Of a stretch of 64,000 bases of DNA, positions 1 through 9,383 are shown piece after piece. The stretch is taken from NCBI GenBank assembly GCA_945909635.1, contig OX246690.1, forward strand, positions 4,092,001 to 4,156,000. The letters run 5' to 3'. Positions within the stretch are counted from its first letter, which is position 1; every line of letters starts with the position of its first letter. The position numbers and the translations under genes were made by a program. Origin of the DNA: Clostridioides difficile_A. Its GTDB lineage: Bacteria; Bacillota; Clostridia; Peptostreptococcales; Peptostreptococcaceae. A model generated the notes under the pieces. It made no database searches, was not told where the DNA came from, and saw only the letters and a list, made by a program, of their open reading frames with translations.

Positions 1-696
1 TGGAAATATTTTACCTATAGATATAAATTCATTTCCTTTGAATAAAGCTCTTACAATAACTATACATCCAATTATTCTGGCTATAGCAATAGACATAGCT
101 GCACCTGTTATCCCATAAGATGGTATTTGTAGATTTATACCTAAAGAATTTAAATCAATACCATATATAAGTATATATCCCAATGTCACATTTATTATAT
201 TCATAAACATAGTTACATACATGGGTTTCTTTACATCTCCACAACCCCTTAGAATACCATTTGCTATTTGCTGTGTCGCAATAAATGGATATGTGAATAA
301 TGTAAACTCTATGTATAATTTTGCATTTGATTTTACCAATTCTTCTGCTGAACCATAAAATAAGTTAATTACACCAATCCTAAAAACCCACATTAAGATT
401 GTTATTGTAAATGATAGTATTACTCCTGATACTAGAGCTTGCTTGATAGTTTCGTTCACATTTTCACTATCTCTTTTGCCTATTTGTTGAGCTACAACAA
501 CAGTGGCTCCTACAGATAATGCAGCAAATACAGATATGAATATATTGTTTATTGAATCAACCATTCCAACTGCAGATACAGCTTCTTCCCCAATATGACC
601 TGCCATCATTGTATTAAATACCCCTAGAAGCATGACAAATGTCTGCTCTATCATTATAGGAATTGCTAATTTTATAACATTTTTCCTTATAAACAT
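1..696 (-). CDS. MATE family multidrug efflux protein (partial, C-terminus outside window)
   Basis: The reading frame is open from an ATG at 696-694 to the left edge, so only the N-terminal ~232 residues are seen. The translation begins MFIRKNVIKLAIPIMIEQ and continues with several hydrophobic segments; stretches such as FVMLLGVFNTMMAGHIGEEA and ATVVVAQQIGKRD are typical of the N-lobe of MATE antiporters, which export cationic drugs against Na+ or H+. A purine-rich GAGGAAGAG sequence lies directly upstream of the ATG. The substrate cannot be told. Family call is secure; the gene is incomplete here. Confidence 0.85.
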   Translation of the reverse strand, partial: MFIRKNVIKLAIPIMIEQTFVMLLGVFNTMMAGHIGEEAVSAVGMVDSINNIFISVFAALSVGATVVVAQQIGKRDSENVNETIKQALVSGVILSFTITILMWVFRIGVINLFYGSAEELVKSNAKLYIEFTLFTYPFIATQQIANGILRGCGDVKKPMYVTMFMNIINVTLGYILIYGIDLNSLGINLQIPSYGITGAAMSIAIARIIGCIVIVRALFKGNEFISIGKIFP

Positions 697-1060
697 CTCT
701 CTTCCTCTTTTCCCTCTTTATATAAATTTAATTTTTAGTTAGTTTAGCAAATTGTTAGTTAATCTTTTAAAGTTTAAATTTATATTCCCAACTCATAATA
801 TACTGTATTCAAATAATATTATTCTTGTTTAATATCATTTTAACACAGTACATCTTTATAATTATTTTATGTTTATTATTTTTTATGGATACTATAATTT
901 AAATATTTGTATATTTAAATTAACCACTTAGCACCCACCAGAATTTATTGATTACTACATATTACAGGAAATTAAAATATAAAATCTTACAACATAAATG
1001 TAACAAAATTGCATCAATTTAAATATTGTATTTTATAGACTATTTTTAGGATGTGATACT
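697..1060. other. Intergenic region between divergent genes
   Basis: About 360 bases of very AT-rich DNA separate the divergent MATE and staygreen-family genes and must hold both promoters. I see no coding frame, no long inverted repeat and no clear riboswitch-like structure. No -35/-10 pair with good spacing could be chosen with confidence. Confidence 0.5.
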
Positions 1061-1513
1061 TTGATTAATTTGAATGCAACTAATTTAAACGTAAACATGG
1101 TTTATCCCGTTTCTGCTACAGAACCTATACGTTTTAGAAGATACACTGTTTCATACTCAGAGAATACAAACGATATTTATTTAACTATAGCTACCTACTT
1201 CGATACACTTAGCTTAGGAACAGTAAGTATTGATAAAGTTTATGGTCAATGGGCTTGGGTTGTTGGTGACATATACGATTTAAATCTATTCGTTTTTGTT
1301 GGAAACTATCCTTATGAAATTGCTAGAAATAGATATGATGCCTTTGTTAGAGTTCTTCCAATTGCGATTATTTCCATTATAAATGGTGATAGGTTGTTCT
1401 TAGTTTCTAACTCTTGTTTATTAAACTCAAAAATTACAGTTAGATTTATATCTAGTCATCCTACGCTTAATAGAACTGTTGATTATGGCAGTATTAGAAC
1501 TTTCGTTTTGTAA
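1061..1513 (+). CDS. Staygreen (SGR)-family protein
   Basis: 150 residues, TTG start with AGGATGTGAT just upstream. The pattern follows the staygreen family: RFRRYTVSYSENTNDIYLTI near residue 25 corresponds to the family's PRRYTLTHSD...LFLTIG block. Then AR..YDAFVRVLPIAIISIINGD near residues 88-110 matches the R...F.R.LP..L.AI..GD block, and a F.SSHP.LN...DYG ending follows. Plant SGR removes Mg2+ from chlorophyll; bacterial relatives occur in non-photosynthetic Firmicutes and their natural substrate is not established. The gene stands alone, followed by a large stem-loop. The family call rests on remembered motif patterns, so it is likely but not certain; a chlorophyll role here is not suggested. 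Confidence 0.65.
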   Translation: MINLNATNLNVNMVYPVSATEPIRFRRYTVSYSENTNDIYLTIATYFDTLSLGTVSIDKVYGQWAWVVGDIYDLNLFVFVGNYPYEIARNRYDAFVRVLPIAIISIINGDRLFLVSNSCLLNSKITVRFISSHPTLNRTVDYGSIRTFVL

Positions 1514-1520
1514 CATTACA

Positions 1521-1610
1521 ACATGATGTACTATTTAAAGTAATGTCATAATCTAAATAGTATTATTAAATTATAGTAATATTATTAATCAGTACATCAT
1601 GTTTATTTGT
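1521..1610 (+). terminator. Large stem-loop after staygreen-family gene
   Basis: Perfect 12-base arms (ACATGATGTACT at 1521-1532, AGTACATCATGT at 1591-1602) enclose a smaller inner hairpin (ACTATTT/AAATAGT) and are followed by TTATTTGTT. It begins 8 bases after the stop. Probable terminator, though the loop is longer than usual. Confidence 0.5.
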
Positions 1611-1670
1611 TACAACTTTAGCATATTTTCTTATTTAAGATAACTTTTAGATTTTTAGTAATTAATATTT

Positions 1671-2288
1671 CTATTTACTGATTTTCTCTGTTCTAAATCC
1701 TATCTCTTTATTGGCTAATATATAACCTTCTTGTATCATCTCTTCTCTTGTCAATGCATTCCCCAATAAATTATCAATACTCAGTTGTTTTCTATCACTA
1801 AAGTACTTATCTAATAATGATTCTTCTATGTCTTCTTGAGTCTCTAAATGACCCTCATGCATTATATATTTTACATCAAAACCTTCTTTATTCAATACCC
1901 TACCCAATAAAATACTTCTATGACATCGTATAGGTTCTTGCATTGCTCCCAATAAAACTATCTTATATCCCATCTGACATCCATTTTTTAGTCTTTCTAT
2001 TCCTTTTAAGAAAATATCTTCCTTAATTACCTTTTCAAAATCTGCATATCCTTCCTCTGTATATACATCTTTGTTGGTTCTCTTTGCTCCAAACTCCTTG
2101 CCCATGTATATATATATAAATCCAGATTTTTTCAATGATTCATTGAAGGACTCTCTATTATACTGAATATTATATTTAGAATATGGAGTTTCTCTAATGT
2201 CAACTATACAGTTTATATTGTACTTTTTTATCATATCAATAAGTTTATCATATGGATAATTTGAATGTCCTATTGTGAATATCTCCAT
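1671..2288 (-). CDS. DUF488 family protein
   Basis: 205 residues starting MEIFTIGHSNYPYDKLIDM, the usual DUF488 opening (TIGHS), followed by CIVDIRETPYSKYNIQYN, GKEFGAKR and a late LLGAMQEPIRCHRSIL segment with the family's Cys-His-Arg block. DUF488 proteins are small cytoplasmic proteins of unknown biochemical activity, sometimes suspected to be nucleic-acid or nucleotide related. The ATG has AGGAGG at good spacing. It appears monocistronic. Confidence 0.85.
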   Translation of the reverse strand: MEIFTIGHSNYPYDKLIDMIKKYNINCIVDIRETPYSKYNIQYNRESFNESLKKSGFIYIYMGKEFGAKRTNKDVYTEEGYADFEKVIKEDIFLKGIERLKNGCQMGYKIVLLGAMQEPIRCHRSILLGRVLNKEGFDVKYIMHEGHLETQEDIEESLLDKYFSDRKQLSIDNLLGNALTREEMIQEGYILANKEIGFRTEKISK

Positions 2289-2426
2289 ATAAATACCTCC
2301 TATTCTTAAAAACGAATTAATGTCTCATGTTTTCCACTTTATCGCCTCAACGAAAATATACTACTTTATATATAAAACATCAATATATTTTTCATATATA
2401 AATCTATAATATCTATAAATATCAAA

Positions 2427-2463
2427 AAATGAGGCATATCTTTTATTTAGATAGACCTCATTT
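2427..2463 (-). terminator. Rho-independent terminator of the MerR gene
   Basis: Arms AAATGAGG (2427-2434) and CCTCATTT (2456-2463); read on the minus strand the hairpin is followed by a T-run. It lies 30 bases beyond the stop of the MerR-family gene. Confidence 0.7.
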
Positions 2464-2492
2464 AATAACTTTATCTTTATTGTTTTAACCTA

Positions 2493-3305
2493 TTATAAAA
2501 TTCGTTTCACTGGTATCTGAACTTCTGTTAGCCAATCTTCCTCATTCTCTTTATTCCATATGCCATCTATATAAGACTCTCTAGGATTTCCAATCACATC
2601 ATATTTATTGTCCTCTATCCATTTAAATGCATCTGCGTAAGTTTTTCCTAATGTTGAATATGAACCATTGTGTAATATACAAACAGCACTTTCAACTTCA
2701 TCTAGTTCTTTAAATTTTAATATGTCTGTATCTTCTTTTAAGTCATTTATAGCTTGACACATCTCAACATCCATATTAGTCTCTCTATATTCACCATCAT
2801 GATATATATTGAAACAATAATCTGGAACTGCACATGTACACTCAGCCTTCCTCATTTCTTCAGCCATTACATTTGGAAATAGATTGAAAAGTTCATCATA
2901 CCCCTTTAATACCTTTCTCATAGAAGCAATTTTAACTTTTGGTAAAGACTTAATAATTACATCATTCATATTGACTTCTCCTTTCAAATTCACAAGGTAA
3001 TTACGCAGTTTAATGAGTTTATATTCTTCACTTTTAATTACATCCAGCATTTCTTTTTCTTTATTTTTTAAAATATTTTCGACCGTTTTAGGATTTTCTA
3101 TAGCTTCTTTTATCTCAGCTAGTGACAAACCCATTTGTTTTAAAGTTATTATCTGATGTAATTTAGGTAATTGCTCTGTCGTATAGTACCTATATTTTGT
3201 AAACTCATCTACATATTCTGGCTTTAACAATCCGATATCTTCATAATACCTTAATGTCTTTGTAGTTATTTTATTTATTTTAGAAAACATTCCTATAGAA
3301 AACAT
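2493..3305 (-). CDS. MerR-family regulator with GyrI-like effector domain
   Basis: 270 residues. Residues 1-70 are a MerR winged helix (FSIGMFSKINKITTKTLRYY, then LLKPEYVDEFTKYRYYTTEQ), then a coiled-coil dimerisation helix to about 105, then a GyrI/AraC-type effector-binding domain (about 115-270, VIIKSLPKVKIASMRKVL onward). This is the BltR/BmrR architecture that senses small amphipathic ligands and remodels a promoter with a long spacer. Start ATG preceded by AGGTGATG. It ends in its own terminator; the convergent DUF488 gene and the upstream antiporter do not suggest a target. Confidence 0.88.
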   Translation of the reverse strand: MFSIGMFSKINKITTKTLRYYEDIGLLKPEYVDEFTKYRYYTTEQLPKLHQIITLKQMGLSLAEIKEAIENPKTVENILKNKEKEMLDVIKSEEYKLIKLRNYLVNLKGEVNMNDVIIKSLPKVKIASMRKVLKGYDELFNLFPNVMAEEMRKAECTCAVPDYCFNIYHDGEYRETNMDVEMCQAINDLKEDTDILKFKELDEVESAVCILHNGSYSTLGKTYADAFKWIEDNKYDVIGNPRESYIDGIWNKENEEDWLTEVQIPVKRIL

Positions 3306-3385
3306 CTCATCACCTGCGCATTAGATTTGATTAATTTAAGTTTATACCTTCCCCTTAGGTTAAAGTCAATGCAAATAAATTATAA

Positions 3386-4798
3386 TTATATTAATTCTTC
3401 AATTCTATCTCCACTTAGTACCAATGTATCCCCTGTTTTTATAACAGTTGAGCCTTTGGGCACTAAAACCTGTTCCTTTCGTTTTATCATAACTATTAAT
3501 ATATCTTCTGGTATATTAGAATCCATTATACTCTTATTTGCCCATTTACTACTATCATCAACATTTACCTCTATAAGTTTAGAGCTAATTTCTCCATCAT
3601 AATCATTAAATGTTTTTAATACAGGTGTATTATCATCGACTAAATCTAGCTTTCTAGCTACTGTTGGTATCAATGTACCTTGCACCCCTACTGAAAGTAA
3701 AGCTATAAAAAATATTATATGGAATATGTCATTCTCTATAATTACTCCTTGAGTAACTGCATAAATTGCAAAAACTACTGAAGCTGCACCTCTAAGACCT
3801 ACCCATGATATGAACAATTTTTCCTTATTTGAAAATTTAAATTTTGCTAGAACTATAAATGTTGCTAATGGTCTTGCAATAACTATCATGAATATAGATA
3901 TGGCCATCGCTATACCAAATATATTTGGTAGCTTGGAAGGGAAAGATAACAATCCTAACATAAAGAATAACATTATTTGCATAATCCATGAGATTCCATC
4001 AAAGAAATGAACCAAACTTTTTTTATGAGGTATTTTACTATTTCCTATAATAATACCTGAAATATACACACTTAAATATCCATTTCCTCCAACATACTCA
4101 CTAAGTGCATAAGAAAGTATTGCAATAGCTGTTATAAATATAGTATAGAATCCTTCTATCTCGAAGTTTGAATTTCTTAAAATATAAACAGACAACTTTG
4201 CTAGTATAAATCCTATAGCTAGCCCAAAAACTATTTGTTTTATTACCATTGGTATAATAAGTTCTACCCCAGAATTATTCATCAGTGTCAAAAGAATTAG
4301 TGTCAACATATACGCTATGGGGTCATTACTCCCACTTTCGACTTCCAATAATGAAGCAAGGGAACCTTTTAAATTTAGTTTTCGAGAACGCAACACAGCA
4401 AACACAGATGCAGCATCTGTTGAAGCTGCAATTGCTCCAATTAATAAGCCTTCAAGTAAATTAGTTCCTACTACCATATTACAAAATATTCCTGTAACTC
4501 CAGCTGTAATTATTACACCCAGCGATGACATTAGTATAGATGGTACTGCAACAGGTTTAGCCATATTCCAGTTTGTTCCAAATCCTCCAAAGAACATTAT
4601 AAATATTAGTCCAATAGAACATAATTGTTTTGTTAATTCATAGTTGTCAAAATAAATTCCTACCATTCCATCAGACCCAAATAACATCCCTAATAGGATA
4701 AAAATTAGTAATATTGGTACTCCAAATTTATATAAGACCTTACTCGAGGTTATACAAATCAATAGCACTAATCCACTTATAATCATCAATTCTGTCAT
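3386..4798 (-). CDS. CPA1-type potassium/proton (or Na+/H+) antiporter with RCK-C domain
   Basis: 470 residues, about 12 hydrophobic segments over residues 1-390, then a cytoplasmic RCK_C (TrkA-C) domain near 395-470 (LIEVNVDDSSKWANKSIMD, ending KTGDTLVLSGDRIEELI). The membrane part contains IAASTDAASVFAVLRSR and SGSNDPIAYMLTLILL, the cation-binding ND/TD motifs of the NhaP2/CvrA group. That group exchanges K+ or Na+ for H+ and serves ion and volume homeostasis. Compared with NhaP2 (~570 residues) the tail is short. Exact ion not deducible. GGAG precedes the ATG. Confidence 0.85.
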   Translation of the reverse strand: MTELMIISGLVLLICITSSKVLYKFGVPILLIFILLGMLFGSDGMVGIYFDNYELTKQLCSIGLIFIMFFGGFGTNWNMAKPVAVPSILMSSLGVIITAGVTGIFCNMVVGTNLLEGLLIGAIAASTDAASVFAVLRSRKLNLKGSLASLLEVESGSNDPIAYMLTLILLTLMNNSGVELIIPMVIKQIVFGLAIGFILAKLSVYILRNSNFEIEGFYTIFITAIAILSYALSEYVGGNGYLSVYISGIIIGNSKIPHKKSLVHFFDGISWIMQIMLFFMLGLLSFPSKLPNIFGIAMAISIFMIVIARPLATFIVLAKFKFSNKEKLFISWVGLRGAASVVFAIYAVTQGVIIENDIFHIIFFIALLSVGVQGTLIPTVARKLDLVDDNTPVLKTFNDYDGEISSKLIEVNVDDSSKWANKSIMDSNIPEDILIVMIKRKEQVLVPKGSTVIKTGDTLVLSGDRIEELI

Positions 4799-5282
4799 AG
4801 CATCAACTCCATTTCATATAAATTTTGCAGATTAAATTATATCTACAATTTTGTTACTTGTTCAAATATAACATGACATAAGTTTATAAGTTATGGTGCA
4901 TAAAAGTACAATTAAAATTCGATAATACACTAAAATATGAGTATTGCACTCAAGTTTATATATTTATTTTAATTATATTCATTTAACATTCAAAATTTGA
5001 ATTATTTTTTATTAACATTTCATTTTTCAGTTGATTATTTAATATATTTCATACTCTTATAGTAGTTTTATAGATACTATGAAATATATAATATTTAGAT
5101 AAGTAATAAGAAACTAACATACAATGTTAGGTACTTTAGATATGAAATCTTCAAAAACTTCATACATTGAAATATTTCTTTATATATATTATTTTATATT
5201 TGTTACAAATTATTGTCAATTTATTTTTTTCTCAAAAATAGAAAAATTGCATAATTTTTTTCAAATTATGCAACTATAATAT
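4799..5282. other. Intergenic region with two stem-loops
   Basis: Nearly 480 bases without a gene. It holds a 12-base inverted repeat (5042-5053 with 5078-5089) of unknown role and the terminator of the leftward DUF2268 gene at 5247-5273. The rest is AT-rich and holds the antiporter promoter region; no other structure is evident. Confidence 0.5.
5247..5273 (-). terminator. Terminator of the DUF2268 gene
   Basis: Perfect 11-base arms TTGCATAATTT (5247-5257) and AAATTATGCAA (5263-5273); on the minus strand the stem is followed by TTTTTCTATTTTTG. Confidence 0.75.
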
Positions 5283-6191
5283 TTATTTCCAAAACTCTTT
5301 CATCCCTTCTATTATCTCAGTATAAGGCAACAAAGTAGCTTCGACTATTGATTTATTTGTTTTCTCTAAATAATATTTAATCATATAATATCCACAAGCA
5401 TATCCTGCACAGTAAGGTAAACCAACTGGAAAGTATCCTTGCATTTTGGCTATATCATCACCATATAGATAGGATGTGATGTTTTGAAATCCAGTCTCTT
5501 TTAAAGCATTTTTTATTATTGGTTTTATATATGTGTCTAATGTTTGGATATCCGTTTTACTAACCCAAGGCCCCACCATATCCTCACCAAACATCCATGT
5601 TGCAAAATTCTCTGCAAGACCCTCATTTATCATCATCTCTTCTAGTGTTATATTATTACTCCAGTCTATAAACTGGAATCTAATATTGTGATTACATTCA
5701 TGTGCTAGTGCTACTTGTAATCTATTAAGCATGTACTCATTAGGAACCAGTGATATGAACATATATCCAGGTATCCCACCATCACCCCAACATCCATCAC
5801 TTAAAATTGTATAAGGACTATTTGGATTAGCCAACAATATTGAATATTTATAGTCCTTAATATTTAAATTGTATCCTTCTCTTATAAATGAGTTCATAGA
5901 ATTTTCTATAGTTTCTTTACAAGTGTTCCAAAGTTTATCATCAGATATTGCATTTATATTATTTATTTGATTTTCATTAATATTCTTAGGTGATAAAACC
6001 CCCATCATTTCACTTGCCATAATTACATCATATCCACCTTCTTGTTTGGCAACCATTGGAACATCTATACATTTCCATTTGAATTCAAAAGGCTTCATAA
6101 GTTCATATCTATATATATCTTCTTTTTTGTTTACTGGTGCATTCATTATCTTCTTATATACTTTATCTGAGCGAATTTCTATGATATTCAT
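5283..6191 (-). CDS. DUF2268 (YjaZ-like) predicted zinc metalloprotease
   Basis: The ATG at 6191 is chosen over one 18 codons upstream because GAAGGAG sits 8 bases before it. This gives 302 residues beginning MNIIEIRSDKVYKKIMNAP. The zinc-protease motif HECNH (HExxH) lies in ALAHECNHNIRFQF, followed after about 25 residues by a second acidic block (LEEMMINEGLAENFATW), matching DUF2268. The N-terminal part is family-specific and there is no signal peptide, so a cytosolic protein is likely. The family's physiological substrate is unknown. It is followed by a strong terminator. Confidence 0.82.
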   Translation of the reverse strand: MNIIEIRSDKVYKKIMNAPVNKKEDIYRYELMKPFEFKWKCIDVPMVAKQEGGYDVIMASEMMGVLSPKNINENQINNINAISDDKLWNTCKETIENSMNSFIREGYNLNIKDYKYSILLANPNSPYTILSDGCWGDGGIPGYMFISLVPNEYMLNRLQVALAHECNHNIRFQFIDWSNNITLEEMMINEGLAENFATWMFGEDMVGPWVSKTDIQTLDTYIKPIIKNALKETGFQNITSYLYGDDIAKMQGYFPVGLPYCAGYACGYYMIKYYLEKTNKSIVEATLLPYTEIIEGMKEFWK

Positions 6192-6261
6192 CTTTATCAT
6201 CTCCTTCAAAATAGAGTATATAGAATTACGTAGCGTCAATGTCAATATATTTTTTTATAAT

Positions 6262-8097
6262 CTAACCTTCTTCAATTATAGTCTCATCAGAATCATCACC
6301 AAACAAGTAATAAGCCACCCTATTGACAAATCCATTTTGTTGCCAATAAATTACATCATCCAATAAAAATGGATTATCAGTAATTATGCTATCTACATTT
6401 AAATTAATCATTTTTTTCATTAGTTTACTATTATTAATAGTCCACACAAAAACTTGCTTTCCGTTTTGGTGTATATTATCCACAACATTTTCAGTTATAA
6501 ATGTAGATTCTATTCCATATATATCAACATAATCCCAGTTATAAAAATTTCCGTATGCAACTGCTGTCAAATAACATGTTATTATATCTGGATTTAATTT
6601 TTTTATATTTTTTAATACATCTTTATCCATAGATGCTACAACACATTGATTCTCTAATCTATTTGATTTAATCAATTCCAAAACCCTTTTTTCTACATTG
6701 GTTTTTTCATGACCATTAAGTTTTATTTCTATTAGAAGTTTTATTTTTCCTTTCGAATATTTCATCGCATCATCAAGAGTTGGTATTTTTTCACCTGCAA
6801 AGTTTGAACTAAAGTGACTACCAGCATCATAGTTCTTAACTTCATCATAATTTACTTCCCAAACATTTTTATTTATACCAGTTACTCTCTCAAAGTTAGA
6901 ATCATGAAATAAAATCAGTTCTCCATCCTTAGTTTCTTGCACATCAATTTCAGCATACTCAGCTTGAGTTACAAAAGTTTCTTTAAACGCAGCCAGTGTA
7001 TTTTCTGGAGCAATTAATGAAGAAACTCTATGAGCAGTTGCTGTTGTATTATAAAAAAATGAAGAGTTAAATAAAATATCATTATTTAGAGAGTATGCTA
7101 TAGATTCACTATGTAGTATAAATAAAATTATGGATACTTTTAGAGTTATTTTTAATAGCTGAGTTACTGATTTTTTTTGTTTATCAGATTTCTTTTTATA
7201 AATTCTAATATCATTATATTCATAATAAAATGCAGAAATAAATCCTGTACTAATTATAAATATAGCTATTGATGAAATAAATGTAGCATAGTCATTGAAC
7301 AATATACACCTATTAATAAATATATCTTTCAAAAAAGTTGCCTCAGTATAATTTTTTGTCCATATTCCTATCAATATAACAATACTATGGTATATTATAT
7401 ATCCTATAATACTGACTATTATGGATATCCCTAATGAATAAAGAATTAGTCTTATTGCTTTTCCTTTTGTAAGGCTAATACTTTTATCCCTCGCTTCTTT
7501 AAAACTATCTGTGTTTAAAGTTATTTCATGTATACTAAAAATCCATCTAATAACTGATATATATAATATTAATATTAAAAACATATAAATTATATTTAGA
7601 ACTATATTAGAATTTATATACTCTAATATATACTCTGGGAGCTTTATCTTTCCAATAAATCCTGAAGTTAAGGCTATGTTTGTAAGTGGAACTATTAATA
7701 GCACAAATATAAATAACAATAGATTTTTAGGATACAATATTTTTATAGATTTTTTTAAAGACATTTCAACAAGTTTATATAACGTAATTTTTTCAGAAAT
7801 TCTTGATTTCTCAAAACATATAATTACTGAAGTAAATTCAAAAAACATATAAAATGTTAATATCACAACTGAAAGTATAGCTAGTAATATTGATACAGGA
7901 TTAGTTAATATTTCTCCTATATTATCAGTACTTAAATAGACTATATTTGCACTTTTCATAGAACTACTTAATACAAATTTAATTGATGGTAATATAATTA
8001 TCAGAGCCAGCCCTTTGTGAAGTAGTTCAAATGTAATTAATGTACTCCAGTTATATTTTATTAATTTTACAAAAGTATCTAAAATCTTCTTATTCAT
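6262..8097 (-). CDS. Membrane-anchored glycerophosphodiester phosphodiesterase
   Basis: 611 residues. Residues 1-~340 form a membrane domain with six or more hydrophobic segments (glycerophosphoryl diester phosphodiesterase membrane domain, YhdW-like). Residues ~355-590 form a GDPD catalytic TIM barrel with AHRVSSLIAPENTLAAF, EIDVQETKDGELILFHD and LLIEIKLNG, giving the expected H, E, D and H metal/catalytic residues. These enzymes hydrolyse deacylated phospholipids or lipoteichoic-acid glycerophosphates to sn-glycerol-3-phosphate and an alcohol. The usual HRG is HRV here, a minor change next to the catalytic His. Start supported by a G-rich site 6 bases upstream. Monocistronic. Confidence 0.88.
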   Translation of the reverse strand: MNKKILDTFVKLIKYNWSTLITFELLHKGLALIIILPSIKFVLSSSMKSANIVYLSTDNIGEILTNPVSILLAILSVVILTFYMFFEFTSVIICFEKSRISEKITLYKLVEMSLKKSIKILYPKNLLLFIFVLLIVPLTNIALTSGFIGKIKLPEYILEYINSNIVLNIIYMFLILILYISVIRWIFSIHEITLNTDSFKEARDKSISLTKGKAIRLILYSLGISIIVSIIGYIIYHSIVILIGIWTKNYTEATFLKDIFINRCILFNDYATFISSIAIFIISTGFISAFYYEYNDIRIYKKKSDKQKKSVTQLLKITLKVSIILFILHSESIAYSLNNDILFNSSFFYNTTATAHRVSSLIAPENTLAAFKETFVTQAEYAEIDVQETKDGELILFHDSNFERVTGINKNVWEVNYDEVKNYDAGSHFSSNFAGEKIPTLDDAMKYSKGKIKLLIEIKLNGHEKTNVEKRVLELIKSNRLENQCVVASMDKDVLKNIKKLNPDIITCYLTAVAYGNFYNWDYVDIYGIESTFITENVVDNIHQNGKQVFVWTINNSKLMKKMINLNVDSIITDNPFLLDDVIYWQQNGFVNRVAYYLFGDDSDETIIEEG

Positions 8098-8242
8098 GGT
8101 GTCCCCTTATTCTTTTTATTGTATTTTATCCTGTAAATCTTATAAATATATATTATTTTTTAAAATTAATAATTTTATGTAAGCTGATAATGGAAAAATT
8201 ATATTTCCTATATGTTTTATTCTTCATTTAAACATATATATA

Positions 8243-8692
8243 TTAAATTAATTTCATATGTAATATTGGAAATGGATTACCCTGCCCATCTATTTCAGAC
8301 CTATCAAATTCTTTAAATCCTAAATGAGTATAAAATCCTACTGCTTTTTTATTTTGCTCATTTACATCAACATATTTTATATTATATTTATCTATAGCAT
8401 ATGTCATTAGCTTTTTTCCAATACCATATCCTCTATATTCATCTTTTATAAATAGCATCTCGATTTTGTCTTTTTCTATTCCCATGAAGGCTTTTATCAT
8501 ATCATTATCTTTCACAACAACTATATTTTCTACTTCTCTAATTCCTATTTTAACTAATGGTATTAGAGATTCAATATCTTTCTCCTTTAAAAAATCATGT
8601 GTTGCTCTTACTGACGATTCCCAGACTTGCAATATTTCCTTATATTCACTTGAATTTATTTTCTTCATTTCAAAAATCATTTCAGAGTTCAT
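8243..8692 (-). CDS. GNAT family N-acetyltransferase
   Basis: 149 residues with acetyl-CoA-binding motif A in IEMLFIKDEYRGYGIGKKLM (Q/RxxGxG/A form) and a C-terminal NEQNKKAVGFYTHLGFKEFD block typical of GNAT enzymes of the YjdJ/PhnO-like type. It transfers acetyl from acetyl-CoA to an amine that cannot be named from sequence. AAGGAAG precedes the ATG. Monocistronic. Confidence 0.85.
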   Translation of the reverse strand: MNSEMIFEMKKINSSEYKEILQVWESSVRATHDFLKEKDIESLIPLVKIGIREVENIVVVKDNDMIKAFMGIEKDKIEMLFIKDEYRGYGIGKKLMTYAIDKYNIKYVDVNEQNKKAVGFYTHLGFKEFDRSEIDGQGNPFPILHMKLI

Positions 8693-8759
8693 AAATACTT
8701 CCTTTCTATTCTATATAATTTTTAATTTTGTCTAGTTCATTTATATAAATTTAGAAAGA

Positions 8760-8782
8760 GCTATGAATATTAATATCATAGC
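8760..8782 (-). terminator. Possible terminator after ymaF-like gene
   Basis: GCTATGA (8760-8766) and TCATAGC (8776-8782) frame an AT centre; on the minus strand the stem is followed by CTCTTTCTAAATTT. Weak T-run, so only a candidate. Confidence 0.4.
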
Positions 8783-8867
8783 CCTAATTAAATTTAAATA
8801 TTACCCATTACATTTTTATCATTTATATACTAAAATCTAACAAGTTTACTACAATAATTTCCATTAG

Positions 8868-9272
8868 TTATACTAAAGGGGCTTCTATTTGAGTAGTAAA
8901 AAGGAATTTATGACAGTGACCATCATTAACAGTAGTATTTCCACATACTAAATGAACGTGTTTATTAGTTCCTGGTATCTTAATAGCTGGACCTGTTGTA
9001 ACACATATTTTATGAAAATGGTCAAGGAAGTCTACATTATCATTTATTTTATGAACATGATTTGTTCCACCATTTATTGGTATAACTTCACCAGTAACTC
9101 CTGCTGCACGATGATTATGTCTATCATCACACTCTTCTGCTAACTTAACACTCTGTGAATATTCATGAACATGTGTCATTTCTTCATAATCATTATAACA
9201 CTTATTACATTCATTATATTTATAATCATCATATACATAATCTCTTTCACATTTATAATTTTGATAACTCAT
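8868..9272 (-). CDS. ymaF: YmaF family His-rich protein
   Basis: 134 residues. A Tyr/Asn/Cys/Lys-rich head (residues 1-30) is followed by regularly spaced His pairs: EEMTHVHEYSQSV, DRHNHRAAGVTGE, TNHVHKIND, DHFHKICVTTG, NKHVHLVCG and DGHCHKFLF. This H-x-H ladder is the signature of the YmaF family found in spore formers; function unknown, metal binding is plausible from the His content. AGGAGAG precedes the ATG. Symbol by analogy with the Bacillus family name. Confidence 0.8.
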   Translation of the reverse strand: MSYQNYKCERDYVYDDYKYNECNKCYNDYEEMTHVHEYSQSVKLAEECDDRHNHRAAGVTGEVIPINGGTNHVHKINDNVDFLDHFHKICVTTGPAIKIPGTNKHVHLVCGNTTVNDGHCHKFLFTTQIEAPLV

Positions 9273-9383
9273 TTTTATATCTCTCCTATTATATATTAAG
9301 AAATTCTTCTAAAGAATCTCTAATATATAGTATGAAGTAGAGTCAAAAAAGTTCATATTTTGTAAAATCATGTATTAATTTAA

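Noticed and set aside
3327..3602. Plus-strand open frames over the antiporter gene (also 3810-4010 and 4317-4643)
   Set aside because: Antisense frames of a well-supported minus-strand gene, with no ribosome binding sites and low-complexity Ser/Ile/Asn composition.
8952..9340. Two plus-strand frames opposite ymaF, rich in His/Tyr/Asn
   Set aside because: They mirror the repetitive His codons of ymaF; no start signal and no plausible product.
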